Origin: Streptomyces sp. WMMC940
Lineage (GTDB): Bacteria > Actinomycetota > Actinomycetes > Streptomycetales > Streptomycetaceae
DNA: 64,000 nucleotides
Direction: 5' to 3'
Assembly (NCBI RefSeq): GCF_027460265.1
Contig: NZ_JAPZBC010000001.1
Location: forward strand, 620,001 to 684,000
Positions 17,283 through 27,604 of this stretch are shown in pieces. The notes under the pieces were generated by a model that saw only the letters and a program-made list of their open reading frames with translations, ran no database searches and was not told the origin of the DNA. The number at the start of each line of letters is the position of its first letter. The first letter of the stretch is position 1. Made by a program: the position numbers and the translations under genes.

Positions 17283-19349
17283 ATGGCCGTCACCGCTTCC
17301 CCACCCGCCACCCGTCCGCCGGCGGCCCCGTCCCGGACGGGCGCGGCCGCGGTGACGGCCGCACTGCTCCTCCTCGTCACGGCCCTCGCGGTCGTCGACA
17401 TCACCCAGGGCACGGCCGCCGTCGGCGCGCCCGAGGTCTGGAAGGCGCTCACCGGGCGCGCCGACCCGGACGACGCGTCCGTCATCATCGCCTCCCGGCT
17501 GCCCCGTATGACCGCGGGACTGCTCGTAGGGGCCGTGCTCGGCATGGCGGGCGCCGCCCTCCAGGCGGTCAGCCGCAACGTCCTCGCCTCGCCCGACACC
17601 CTCGCGGTGAACGCCGGTTCCTATCTGGCCCTCGGCCTGACCGCCGTCACCGGCGTCTCGCTGCCGCTCCTCGCCTCCTCCGGTGTGGCGTTCGCGGGCG
17701 GTCTCGTGGCGGCGGCCGTCGTGCTCGGGCTGTCGGGCCTGGGCACCGGAACCGTACGTCTCGTCCTCGCCGGCAGTGCCCTCATGCTCGGGCTGACCGC
17801 CATCACCGAGGCGCTGCTGCTGCTGTTCCCGCAGCAGACCGAGGGGCTCTACCGATGGAACCAGGGCAGCATCTCCCAGAGCGGTTACGACGGCGTACTG
17901 CAGATGGTGCCGCTCGGTGTCATCGGCCTCGTCGGACTGCTGCTCGTCGCCCGCAGGCTCGACGCGCTGGCGCTCGGCGAGGACGCCGCGCGCGGGCTCG
18001 GCGTCCCCGTCCGGGCGACCCGAGTCACGGTGGTCGTCCTCGCGGCGCTGCTCTCGGCGGCGGCGGTGACGCTCGCCGGGCCGATCGGCTTCGTGGGCCT
18101 GTGCGCCCCCGCTCTCGTCCGGCCCCTGGCGCGCAGGTTCCGCGGGTACTCCCGGGCACGTGGCGGAATTCCCGTCGCCGGACTGGCCGGTGCCGTGCTC
18201 GTCCTCGGCTCGGACGTGCTCCTGCGCGCCGTCGTGCCCGCCGATGTGGCGGTCGCCGTGCCGACGGGCGTGGCCACCAGCCTCGTCGGAGCCCTGTTCC
18301 TGGTCGTGATGGCCGCCCGGGTCAAGGACGGCGCGGGCGCCGCGGCCGGCGACCGGCTGCGCATCCGCAGCCGGGCCGTCTTCCTGACGACGGCGACCGT
18401 GCTGGTGGCCGTGCTCGTCGGCGTGACGATCGCCGCGGTGCTGCTGGGCGACAGCAAGCTGCTGCTCGGCGACGTGATGAACTGGGCGCAGGGCAGGGCC
18501 GGTCGCACGGTCGGGTTCGTCCTGGACACCCGCGTGCCCCGGGTCCTCGCGGCACTGTGCGCGGGCGCGGCGCTCGCCCTGGCCGGGACGCTCGTCCAGG
18601 CCGTGACCCGCAACCCGCTGGCCGAGCCCGCCATCCTGGGCGTGTCCGGCGGCGCCGCGCTGGGTGCCGTTCTCCTGGTGACGACGGTGGCCTCGGCCGG
18701 GTCGTGGGGCGTGGCCGGCGCGGCGTTCGCGGGCGCGGCGGCCGGCTCCGTCGTCGTGTTCGGACTCGCCGCGCGGGGCGGCTTCCAGCAGAACCGGCTC
18801 GTTCTCGTCGGCTTCGGTGTCGCCACCGGCTCTGCCGCGCTGATCAGCCTGCTCATCGTGCTCACCGACCCGTTCAACGCGACGAAGGCACTGACCTGGC
18901 TGTCGGGTTCCACCTACGGGCGGAACGCGGTCGACGTGCTTCCGCTCGCGGCCGTGCTGGCGGTGGGCGTACTCGTCGCGGTCGTGCGGCGCACCGAACT
19001 CGACCTGGTGTCACTGGACGAGGACACGCCGAGGCTGCTGGGGCTCGCTCTGGCGCGGGGGCGTCTGGGCTTCCTCGTCCTGAGCGTCCTGCTCACGGCC
19101 ACCGCCGTGGCCGCGGCCGGCACGATCGGCTTCGTGGGGCTCGTCGCCCCGCACGCGGCACGCGCGCTGGTGGGCCGGCAACACCTCCGGGTGGTTCCGG
19201 TGGCGGTGCTCCTCGGCGCCTCCCTCGTGTGCGTCGCCGACCTGCTGGGCCGTACCGTGATCGCCCCGGCGCAGCTCGGCGCAGGCCTGATGACGGCGGT
19301 GATCGGCACACCGTACTTCCTGTATCTGCTCGTCCGCACCCGCCGGTAG
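17283..19349 (+). CDS. Fused FecCD-type iron-siderophore permease
   Basis: A 688-residue permease containing two complete FecCD domains in tandem (roughly residues 20-335 and 350-685), like FhuB. Each half has the conserved GAxLGMAGAALQAVSRNxLA / GAALALAGTLVQAVTRNPLA segment. Each half also has the EAA-like coupling helix region before GPIGFVGLCAPALVRPLAR / GTIGFVGLVAPHAARALVG. About twenty membrane helices in all make a full transporter from one chain. It lies 5 bases after the binding protein in the same operon. The ending converges on the SDR remnant 26 bases away. Confidence 0.93.
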   Translation: MAVTASPPATRPPAAPSRTGAAAVTAALLLLVTALAVVDITQGTAAVGAPEVWKALTGRADPDDASVIIASRLPRMTAGLLVGAVLGMAGAALQAVSRNVLASPDTLAVNAGSYLALGLTAVTGVSLPLLASSGVAFAGGLVAAAVVLGLSGLGTGTVRLVLAGSALMLGLTAITEALLLLFPQQTEGLYRWNQGSISQSGYDGVLQMVPLGVIGLVGLLLVARRLDALALGEDAARGLGVPVRATRVTVVVLAALLSAAAVTLAGPIGFVGLCAPALVRPLARRFRGYSRARGGIPVAGLAGAVLVLGSDVLLRAVVPADVAVAVPTGVATSLVGALFLVVMAARVKDGAGAAAGDRLRIRSRAVFLTTATVLVAVLVGVTIAAVLLGDSKLLLGDVMNWAQGRAGRTVGFVLDTRVPRVLAALCAGAALALAGTLVQAVTRNPLAEPAILGVSGGAALGAVLLVTTVASAGSWGVAGAAFAGAAAGSVVVFGLAARGGFQQNRLVLVGFGVATGSAALISLLIVLTDPFNATKALTWLSGSTYGRNAVDVLPLAAVLAVGVLVAVVRRTELDLVSLDEDTPRLLGLALARGRLGFLVLSVLLTATAVAAAGTIGFVGLVAPHAARALVGRQHLRVVPVAVLLGASLVCVADLLGRTVIAPAQLGAGLMTAVIGTPYFLYLLVRTRR

Positions 19350-19375
19350 GGAACGCGTCCGCACGCACGGAGGCG

Positions 19376-19690
19376 TCACGTGACTTCCAGGCCGCCGTCG
19401 ACGGTGAGGACCTGGCCGGTGGGCCATTCCGTCGTCGGGTCCGCCAGCCGAAGGACCCACACGGCGATCTCCTCCGGCCTGCCCCGGCGGCCCAGGGGAA
19501 TACGGGCGGCCTCCGCCTTCTTGATCTGCACGACCTCGGCAGGGGGAAGGCCGGCGGCGGTCAGGGCGTCACTCTCGACGGGCCCGGGAGCGACCGCGTT
19601 CACCCGCACGCCTTCCGGTGCCAGTTCGAGGGCCCAACTCCTGGTCAGGTGCTCGATCGCCGCTTTCGAGGGCCGTCCGGGAGAGGATGT
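19376..19690 (-). pseudogene. SDR oxidoreductase remnant (C-terminal third only)
   Basis: About 100 residues of a classical short-chain dehydrogenase C-terminus are clear: SKAAIEHLTRSWALELAP, VRVNAVAPGPVES, then GRPEEIAVWVLRLADP and GQVLTVDGGLEVT. The NAD-binding TGxxxGIG motif, the catalytic Ser and the Tyr of YxxxK are all missing. The Y-S-A-S-K position reads G-R-P-S-K and similarity stops just upstream. The break lies between about 19688 and the stop of the next gene at 19713. Roughly 150 residues have been deleted, so it cannot be active. Confidence 0.8.
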
Positions 19691-19712
19691 GCCGCGCTCC
19701 GCCGGCCCCCTC

Positions 19713-20090
19713 CTACAGGCGCTCCACCAGGCCGGACCGCCACTCCGGCGACGGATCCGAGCCCAGCTCGCTCCAGTACTCCCGGCCGGCGACGATCCGT
19801 CCGGAGCGCACGGTCCAGAACGACGCGACACGGTGCACGCCCATCGTCCGGTGCGGCACCTCGACCTCCGACGCCACCTCCTCGCCCTCGGCCACGATCC
19901 GCAGGACCCGGACCGACCACCCCTCCGGATACTCCGCGTTGACGCGAACGTAGTCCTCCCGGCCCACGATCCGTTCACCGCTGACCGGCCACTCGACGAC
20001 GACATCGGGGGCGAGCAGCTCCCCCACGCCCGCCCAGTCCCGCGCCTGCATGCGATCCCACAACCCGTGTACGACCTTCGACGGCTCCAT
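19713..20090 (-). CDS. SnoaL-like (NTF2-fold) protein
   Basis: A 125-residue NTF2/SnoaL-fold protein. Recognisable are the first helix (VVHGLWDRMQARDWAGVGEL), LAPDVVVEWPVSGERIVGREDY, and the final strands FWTVRSGRIVAGREYW. The ATG at 20090 sits 7 bases after GAGGA; the GTG two codons upstream is too close. Family members include polyketide cyclases and many small-molecule-binding proteins. The specific function is unknown. It lies between the SDR remnant and a type II thioesterase, and may be part of the same degraded locus. Confidence 0.75.
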   Translation of the reverse strand: MEPSKVVHGLWDRMQARDWAGVGELLAPDVVVEWPVSGERIVGREDYVRVNAEYPEGWSVRVLRIVAEGEEVASEVEVPHRTMGVHRVASFWTVRSGRIVAGREYWSELGSDPSPEWRSGLVERL

Positions 20091-20160
20091 GGGCACATCC
20101 TCGCAGCCCCACTGACGGTGCCACCGGCCCGGCCGCGTCGGCCGGTACGACCACCCCCGC

Positions 20161-20937
20161 TCACCCCGCGGACGCGGGGAGCATGCCGCGGATCAGCTCG
20201 GCCACCTCCCCCACGTGGTCGTTCAGGAAGAAGTGCCCGCCCTCGAACACGCGCGTGCGGAAGTCGCCCGAGGTGCACTCCCGCCAGTCCCGGAGGTCCT
20301 CGACGGGCACCTCGGCATCCCGGTCCCCCGTCAGGGCCACGACGGGACAGGACAGGGTCCGGCCGAGGGTGGGCTCGTACGTGGCGAGCGCCCGGTAGTC
20401 CCCGCGCAGCGCGGGCAGGATCACATCGAGCAGTTCGGGGTCGTCGAGGAGCGCGGACTCCGTGCCGCCCAGCGTCCGTACCCGGGCGATCAGTTCGGCG
20501 TCGTCCCGCGGCCAGTCCCGGGGCCGCCTGCGGGCGGCGTCCGGCGCGCGACGGCACGACAGCACGAGCAGTAGCGGCTGGCCTCCGGGCACGCGCGCCA
20601 GCCGCACGGCCACCTCGTACGCGAGCGAGGCACCCATGCTGTGCCCGAGCAGCGCCCGGGGGCGGTCGCCCGGCGGCCCCAGCTCCGCGACGACCAGGTC
20701 CGCGAGCCGATGGAGGTCCTCGACGGGTGGCTCGTGCAGACGGTCGAGCCGCCCCGGGTACTGCACCGCCAGGACGTCCACCACCGGGGCGAGTTCCACG
20801 GCGAGCCCGCGCCAGTAGGCGGCGGAGCCGCCGGCGTGCGGGAAGCAGATCAACTCGAACGCCGGATTCCCCGCGGTGCCGTCGCCGTGCTCCACCGAGT
20901 GGAAGCGCCGCAACCACAGGTTCCGTCCCTGACTCAC
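20161..20937 (-). CDS. Type II thioesterase (GrsT/RifR family)
   Basis: A 258-residue alpha/beta-hydrolase thioesterase that removes wrong or stalled acyl groups from carrier proteins of polyketide or nonribosomal peptide synthases. The family opening CFPHAGGSAAYWRGLA, nucleophile GHSMGA, and a catalytic Asp/His pair (TGDRDAEVP, FEGGHFFL) are all intact. GTG at 20937 has GGAG 9 bases upstream; a GTG at 20967 has none. No NRPS or PKS lies in this window, so it either acts in trans or is left from a lost cluster. The siderophore transporter 1 kb away makes a former siderophore locus conceivable. Confidence 0.88.
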   Translation of the reverse strand: MSQGRNLWLRRFHSVEHGDGTAGNPAFELICFPHAGGSAAYWRGLAVELAPVVDVLAVQYPGRLDRLHEPPVEDLHRLADLVVAELGPPGDRPRALLGHSMGASLAYEVAVRLARVPGGQPLLLVLSCRRAPDAARRRPRDWPRDDAELIARVRTLGGTESALLDDPELLDVILPALRGDYRALATYEPTLGRTLSCPVVALTGDRDAEVPVEDLRDWRECTSGDFRTRVFEGGHFFLNDHVGEVAELIRGMLPASAG

Positions 20938-21302
20938 CCCGACCAACTCCGCACCTCGAAGCTCCACCGCGTGTCCGTGGCGGACGCACGACGCGTACGC
21001 ACCTCACCGGACCTGCCCGCACACACCGAACCGGGTTCGCACGTCCGCGGGTTCACCCCGCATCGTCGCATTTCGCCCCCACGAGTGTCCCGCCCCGTCG
21101 ACGTGAACGTGATCACCGCGGCGGCCGCGGCGGCGACCGCCACGTCGGTAGCCCCGCGCGCTGCGGCGCCTGCGGGGGCTCCCGACGTGCCGCGCCGGCC
21201 GCGTCTGCCGCGCCCGCTCGGCGCCGGCCGCGCCGCCCCGTACCGGAGCCCCGGTCGGGCGTCGGACGCCGTGCTCGGCGCCGCCCCGGTCGGGCGTCGG
21301 CG
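20938..21302. other. Intergenic region upstream of the thioesterase
   Basis: A 365-bp gap between two minus-strand genes. It contains an Ala/Arg-codon-like low-complexity stretch (around 21117-21150). Two copies of CCCGGTCGGGCGTCGG (about 21252 and 21285) lie just after the UvrA-like stop and could form the terminator. I see no convincing gene. Confidence 0.45.
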
Positions 21303-23705
<2,403 letters not shown>

Positions 23706-23909
23706 CTTCTCTCCATCCGTCGGGCGCCCTCGCGGTCCTTCGTCGGCGTCGCCCGGCTCGGTCCGACCGTCCTCGAGCAGTATGTCCGGTGGTCCGTCCC
23801 TCGGCGGTGCGGGTCATGGATTCGCTGCGAGGTGCGGCGGGAGGCGGCTCGCGTGAAGGGTGATGTCCGTGCCCGTCACGCTAGCCGCGGCCCGCCGCCG
23901 GATGCTTCT

Positions 23910-23938
23910 CCGATTCTGATCGGTCGGGTTCCGATCGG
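23910..23938. promoter_or_regulatory. Cluster of CCGAT/ATCGG inverted half-sites
   Basis: CCGAT-TCTG-ATCGG at 23910-23923 is followed seven bases later by CCGATCGG at 23931-23938. Four half-sites within 29 bases between divergent genes suggest an operator; the regulator is unknown. Confidence 0.35.
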
Positions 23939-24054
23939 CCCGGCAGGCCGCCTCGGTACCCCGGGGCGGACCCCGCCGGCCGTGAGTACGAGCGCACGCG
24001 GCAGGCTCCGGCTCGGCCGGCCGAGCAGCGAGACACAGGTCACACTCGTCCGGC

Positions 24055-24082
24055 TGTCACGTCCCGCCGAGCTGTCCGGTCA
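24055..24082 (+). promoter_or_regulatory. Candidate ECF41-type promoter
   Basis: TGTCACG at 24055-24061 matches the -35 TGTCACA reported for ECF41 sigma factors. About 15 bases downstream, CGGTCA (24077-24082) is a loose match to the CGTC -10. The ATG of the AhpD-like gene follows at 24118. The pairing with an ECF41 sigma gene 1.2 kb downstream supports it; the -10 is imperfect. Confidence 0.5.
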
Positions 24083-24117
24083 GCAGTGCGTATCTGCCAC
24101 TCGGCCCAGGAGCACAC

Positions 24118-24591
24118 ATGGAAGCGCGTCTCGACTACTTCGGCAACGCCCTTGCGGGCAAGGTGCTTCGGCACCTCAACTCGGCGGGCAGGGCCGCCTC
24201 GGACTCGGGGCTTCCGGTCCTCACCCAGGAGCTGGTGAAGATCCGCGCCAGCCAGATCAACGGCTGCGGCTTCTGCACCGACATGCACACCAAGGACGCC
24301 GCCGTCGCCGGTGAGTCCCCACTGCGCCTCAACCTGATCGCCGCCTGGCGGGAGGCCACGGTCTTCACGGACGCGGAGCGCGCGGCCCTGGAACTGGCGG
24401 AGCAGGGCACCCGGATCGCCGACGCGGCCGGTGGTGTCACCGACGAGGTCTGGGCCGCCGCGGCCGAGCACTACGACGAGGACCAGCTCGTCGCCCTGAT
24501 GTCCCTCATCGCCGTCATCAACGCCTACAACCGCATCAACGTGATCAACCAGCAGCCCGCGGGCGGTTACCAGCCCGGTCAGTTCGGCTGA
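24118..24591 (+). CDS. Carboxymuconolactone decarboxylase-like (AhpD-fold) protein
   Basis: A 157-residue AhpD-fold protein with the full redox motif: Glu38, then Cys50-Gly-Phe-Cys53 and His57 (C-G-F-C-T-D-M-H). Such proteins act as alkylhydroperoxidases or thiol-disulfide relay partners. ATG at 24118 follows AGGAG. It is encoded beside an ECF41-family sigma factor, the classic arrangement in which the sigma factor controls a neighbouring carboxymuconolactone decarboxylase, oxidoreductase or epimerase gene. A possible ECF41 promoter lies about 60 bases upstream of the ATG. Confidence 0.92.
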   Translation: MEARLDYFGNALAGKVLRHLNSAGRAASDSGLPVLTQELVKIRASQINGCGFCTDMHTKDAAVAGESPLRLNLIAAWREATVFTDAERAALELAEQGTRIADAAGGVTDEVWAAAAEHYDEDQLVALMSLIAVINAYNRINVINQQPAGGYQPGQFG

Positions 24592-25345
24592 CCGAGGACG
24601 CCCGGCACCGCGGTGAACGAACGTCCGTCTCCGCGTCGCCCCGGCCCTCCGGCGGGGAGACGGACCCCCGGCGCCGGACTGTTCCGCCGTACCCCCGCGT
24701 AGGGACGTCGAACCGGGGGAGACCGTGTCCGGCTCCACGGCCACCCACCTCCCGGACCTTGCCGCCGTCGTCACGGGCGCGGGTTCGGGCACAGTCCGTG
24801 CGACGGCCGTCGCACCGGCGGAGGCGGGGTCCGCGTCCTCCCTGTGGGACGCCGGAAGGACGCCCACCGGAGGAGACGGCCCCCGCCCACCCCGCTCCGA
24901 TCGACGGTGGGCGCGAACTCGTCGGACGGCATCGAATGTGACGATGCGTCAACTCCGGCCGGGCCGCCATGGGTGCCGGACCGCTCCTTCCGCCGGCGGG
25001 CCGTCGACGCCGACTGCCGCTCGGTGCAGCGGCCGCCGCGGACGGATTCCCGCCGGCGCGATCCTCATCACCTCGTCCACCACCGGTTCGCAGGACGCTC
25101 CCCCGGGCGATGACCGATTGCGCCGCGCACCCGTGCCCGGGGAGGCGGGGCGGCCACACCGGCATGCCCCGAGCACCGCGGCGCGGAGGGGTGGGGCCGG
25201 TCCCCGGTGTGCCGGCGGCAGCGGGACGCCGGCAACGGCGGGCGTCGTCCTCCCCATGTGCGATCGGTGTGAGCACCCACGGCCACCGGAGCAGGCCGCC
25301 GTACCGGCTCGTAGCATGGTGGCCACGGGTCCGGAAGGGACGACC
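24592..25345. other. 754-bp gap upstream of the ECF41 sigma gene
   Basis: No gene is convincing. A GTG at 24725 with a strong GGGGGAG ribosome site opens a frame with good third-position GC for about 50 codons (VSGSTATHLPDLAAVVTGAG...). It then becomes Arg-rich noise and runs into the sigma gene frame. This could be a decayed or very short gene. The remainder is featureless. Confidence 0.45.
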
Positions 25346-26242
25346 ATGCTCGCTGGGGATGACGCCGACCCCCTTGACCAGGCAGCGAGGGACTTCGTCG
25401 TCGCACGCCCGCGACTCTTCGGCATCGCCTACCGCGTGCTCGGCAGTGCCGCGGAGGCCGAGGACATCGTCCAGGACGCGTGGCTGCGCTGGCAGAAGGC
25501 CGACCGCTCGGACGTGGTCGAGCCGGCCGCCTTCCTGGCCACCATCACCACCCGCCTGGCCATCAACGCGGCCCGGTCCGCCCGGGTGCGGCGGGAGTCG
25601 TACGTCGGGCCGTGGCTTCCCGAACCGATCGACACGAGCCAGGACCCCCAGGTCGGGGCGGAGCGGGCCGAGGCCGTCGAGATGGCGGTGCTCTTCCTGC
25701 TGGAGAAGCTGAACCCGGTGGAGCGGGCCGCCTACGTCCTCAGGGAGGCGTTCGACTACCCGTACAGGCAGGTGGCGGAGGTCCTGGAGACCAGCGAGGC
25801 CAATGCCCGCCAGCTGGTGAGCCGTGCGCGCAAGCACCTGGCCGCCGAGCGCAGGGAGCCCGTGAGTCCGGCCGATCACCGGCACCTCCTGGAGGTGTTC
25901 CTGACCGCCGCGCGGACGGGGGACCTGAGAACCCTCGAGGACGTCCTGGCCGCTGACGTGGTCAGCTACTCGGACGGCGGAGGGGTACGTCGGGCATCGC
26001 GGATCCCGGTGGTCGGACGTCCGCACGTCTCCCGGTTCGTCGTGGCCTTCGCGCCGCGGTTCTGGCCCGGGGCGGACGTCCGGTGGGTCGAGGCCAACGG
26101 CCGCCCGGCCGTTCTCGTCTCGTCCGACGGCCAGGTCTTCGCGCTCCTGTCCGTCGACGTGTCGGCTGAGGGCATCGAGCGGATCATGTGGGTGATGAAC
26201 CCGGACAAGCTGGCGCCCTACACGGCGTCGTTGGACCGCTGA
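25346..26242 (+). CDS. ECF41-family (SigJ-type) RNA polymerase sigma factor
   Basis: A 298-residue ECF sigma factor with sigma-2 (FGIAYRVLGSAAEAEDIVQD, about 26-45), sigma-4 (about 105-165; FDYPYRQVAEVLETSEANAR) and a C-terminal SnoaL-like domain (about 180-298). ECF41 signatures are present: WLPEP in the linker and NPDKL near the C-terminus. In this group the C-terminal domain acts as a built-in regulator instead of a separate anti-sigma factor. ATG at 25346 follows GGAAGGGA by 5 bases. The target is very likely the AhpD-like gene upstream. Confidence 0.92.
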   Translation: MLAGDDADPLDQAARDFVVARPRLFGIAYRVLGSAAEAEDIVQDAWLRWQKADRSDVVEPAAFLATITTRLAINAARSARVRRESYVGPWLPEPIDTSQDPQVGAERAEAVEMAVLFLLEKLNPVERAAYVLREAFDYPYRQVAEVLETSEANARQLVSRARKHLAAERREPVSPADHRHLLEVFLTAARTGDLRTLEDVLAADVVSYSDGGGVRRASRIPVVGRPHVSRFVVAFAPRFWPGADVRWVEANGRPAVLVSSDGQVFALLSVDVSAEGIERIMWVMNPDKLAPYTASLDR

Positions 26243-26392
26243 GACCCCTCGCCCGATCCCTGCGGTGTCCCATGTCCCGCGGTGCCGGACCGGAGGCGTC
26301 CAGGAGCTCCCGTACCGCAGCCGCGCGGCTCGCCGCGGGGCGCGGGATCCCGGCTGCCCGGCACCCGGCGCGCGGTCGGTTACGGTGCTCCC

Positions 26393-27580
26393 ATGGGCAC
26401 CACAGCGCGGAGGCGAACCGGCGGTGCCGACGACGACGGTGCCGGCACTCTGTGGACCGCCACGCCACCGCTGTGGCTGCGCTCGCTGCCCGTCGCCCTG
26501 CTGGCCGCGCTGGTCCTGGCCCAGGGAGTCACGCCCAACCAGGTGGAGCTGGGCGCCTACTACGCGGCCGTGGCACCGCTCGCGGCCCTGGCGTACGGAG
26601 CACCGGGTACCGCCATCACCGGCGTCGCCGTGCTCGGCATCATGCTGCTCCCGCGCGTCGGAGCCGGCAGCCTGATCGCCGAGGAATTCGGGGCCGTCGC
26701 CGTGATCGCTGCGCTGAGTGTGGTGATCGCCGGGGTGCGGCAGCACTTCCGCGGCCGCCTGGAAGTGGCCGGTTCGGTCGCCGAGGCCGCCCAGCTCGCC
26801 GTGCTCACCCCGGTTGCCGACCGTGTGGGCGAGCTGCGCTGCGCCGCCCTCTACCGGGCCGCGCAGCGGGGTGCCCTGGTCGGCGGGGACCTCTACGACG
26901 TACGGCCGGGGCCCTACGGAGTACGGGCCCTGGTCGCCGACGTCCAGGGACACGGGCTCGCCGCCGTCGGCACCGTCGCGGCCCTGCTGGGAGCCTTCCG
27001 CGAAGCCGTCCTCGACCAGCCGGACCTGCAGGGGGTGGCGGCGCGGCTGGAGCGGCGGCTGACGCTCGATGCCGTGGCCGGGGCCGGGGCCGGGGCCGGC
27101 AGCGAACTGTTCGCCACCGCGTTCCTGATGGAGTTCCCTGCGGACGGCTCACACGTGCGCATCCTCAGTCAGGGTCATCCCCCGGCCCTGCTGCTGCGTG
27201 GCCGCACGGTCCTGGAGATGCGCTGCGAGCCGGGCCCGCCGCTCGGCACCGGGCTGCCGGGGCTGCCGGCGGCCAACCCCACGACGGTGCCGCTCCGGCC
27301 CGGCGACGTGATTCTCGCGTACACCGACGGTGTCACGGAGGCGCGGGACTCCTCCGGCACCTTCTACCCGCTGGACGACCGGCTCACCGCCCTGCTCGCG
27401 GAGGGCTCGGACGCCTCACCGCGGGCCGTGGTGGATGCGGTGTGGGGAGACCTGCAGCGGCGCACGGGTGCGATGGACGACGACGTGGCGCTGCTGGCGC
27501 TCGCGGTCCCCGGTGCCGCTGCCACCAGGTCGGGCGATCGAGCAGGGCCTCGACGCCCCGACCCGGGTACGCGTTCGTGA
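26393..27580 (+). CDS. Membrane PP2C (SpoIIE-type) phosphatase
   Basis: A 395-residue protein. Residues 25-115 hold three or four membrane helices without a recognisable sensor domain. The rest is a SpoIIE-type serine phosphatase with its metal-binding Asp motifs GGDLYDV, LVADVQGHG, AYTDGVTEA and DDDVALLAL. It has no HATPase or STAS domain. A low-complexity Ala-Gly stretch (AGAGAGAG) sits inside the catalytic domain. Such proteins dephosphorylate STAS antagonists and so free sigma factors. The substrate is unknown; the STAS protein in this window lacks a target Ser. It lies 150 bases after the ECF41 gene. Confidence 0.88.
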   Translation: MGTTARRRTGGADDDGAGTLWTATPPLWLRSLPVALLAALVLAQGVTPNQVELGAYYAAVAPLAALAYGAPGTAITGVAVLGIMLLPRVGAGSLIAEEFGAVAVIAALSVVIAGVRQHFRGRLEVAGSVAEAAQLAVLTPVADRVGELRCAALYRAAQRGALVGGDLYDVRPGPYGVRALVADVQGHGLAAVGTVAALLGAFREAVLDQPDLQGVAARLERRLTLDAVAGAGAGAGSELFATAFLMEFPADGSHVRILSQGHPPALLLRGRTVLEMRCEPGPPLGTGLPGLPAANPTTVPLRPGDVILAYTDGVTEARDSSGTFYPLDDRLTALLAEGSDASPRAVVDAVWGDLQRRTGAMDDDVALLALAVPGAAATRSGDRAGPRRPDPGTRS

Positions 27581-27604
27581 GGGACGCGGCGGGCGACCGC
27601 TCCG

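Larger units (their letters stand above)
23706..24117. other. 412-bp divergent regulatory region
   Basis: It lies between the UvrA-like gene and the AhpD-like gene. It holds clustered CCGAT/ATCGG half-sites (23910-23938) and an ECF41-like -35 element (24055). No gene is supported. Confidence 0.5.
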
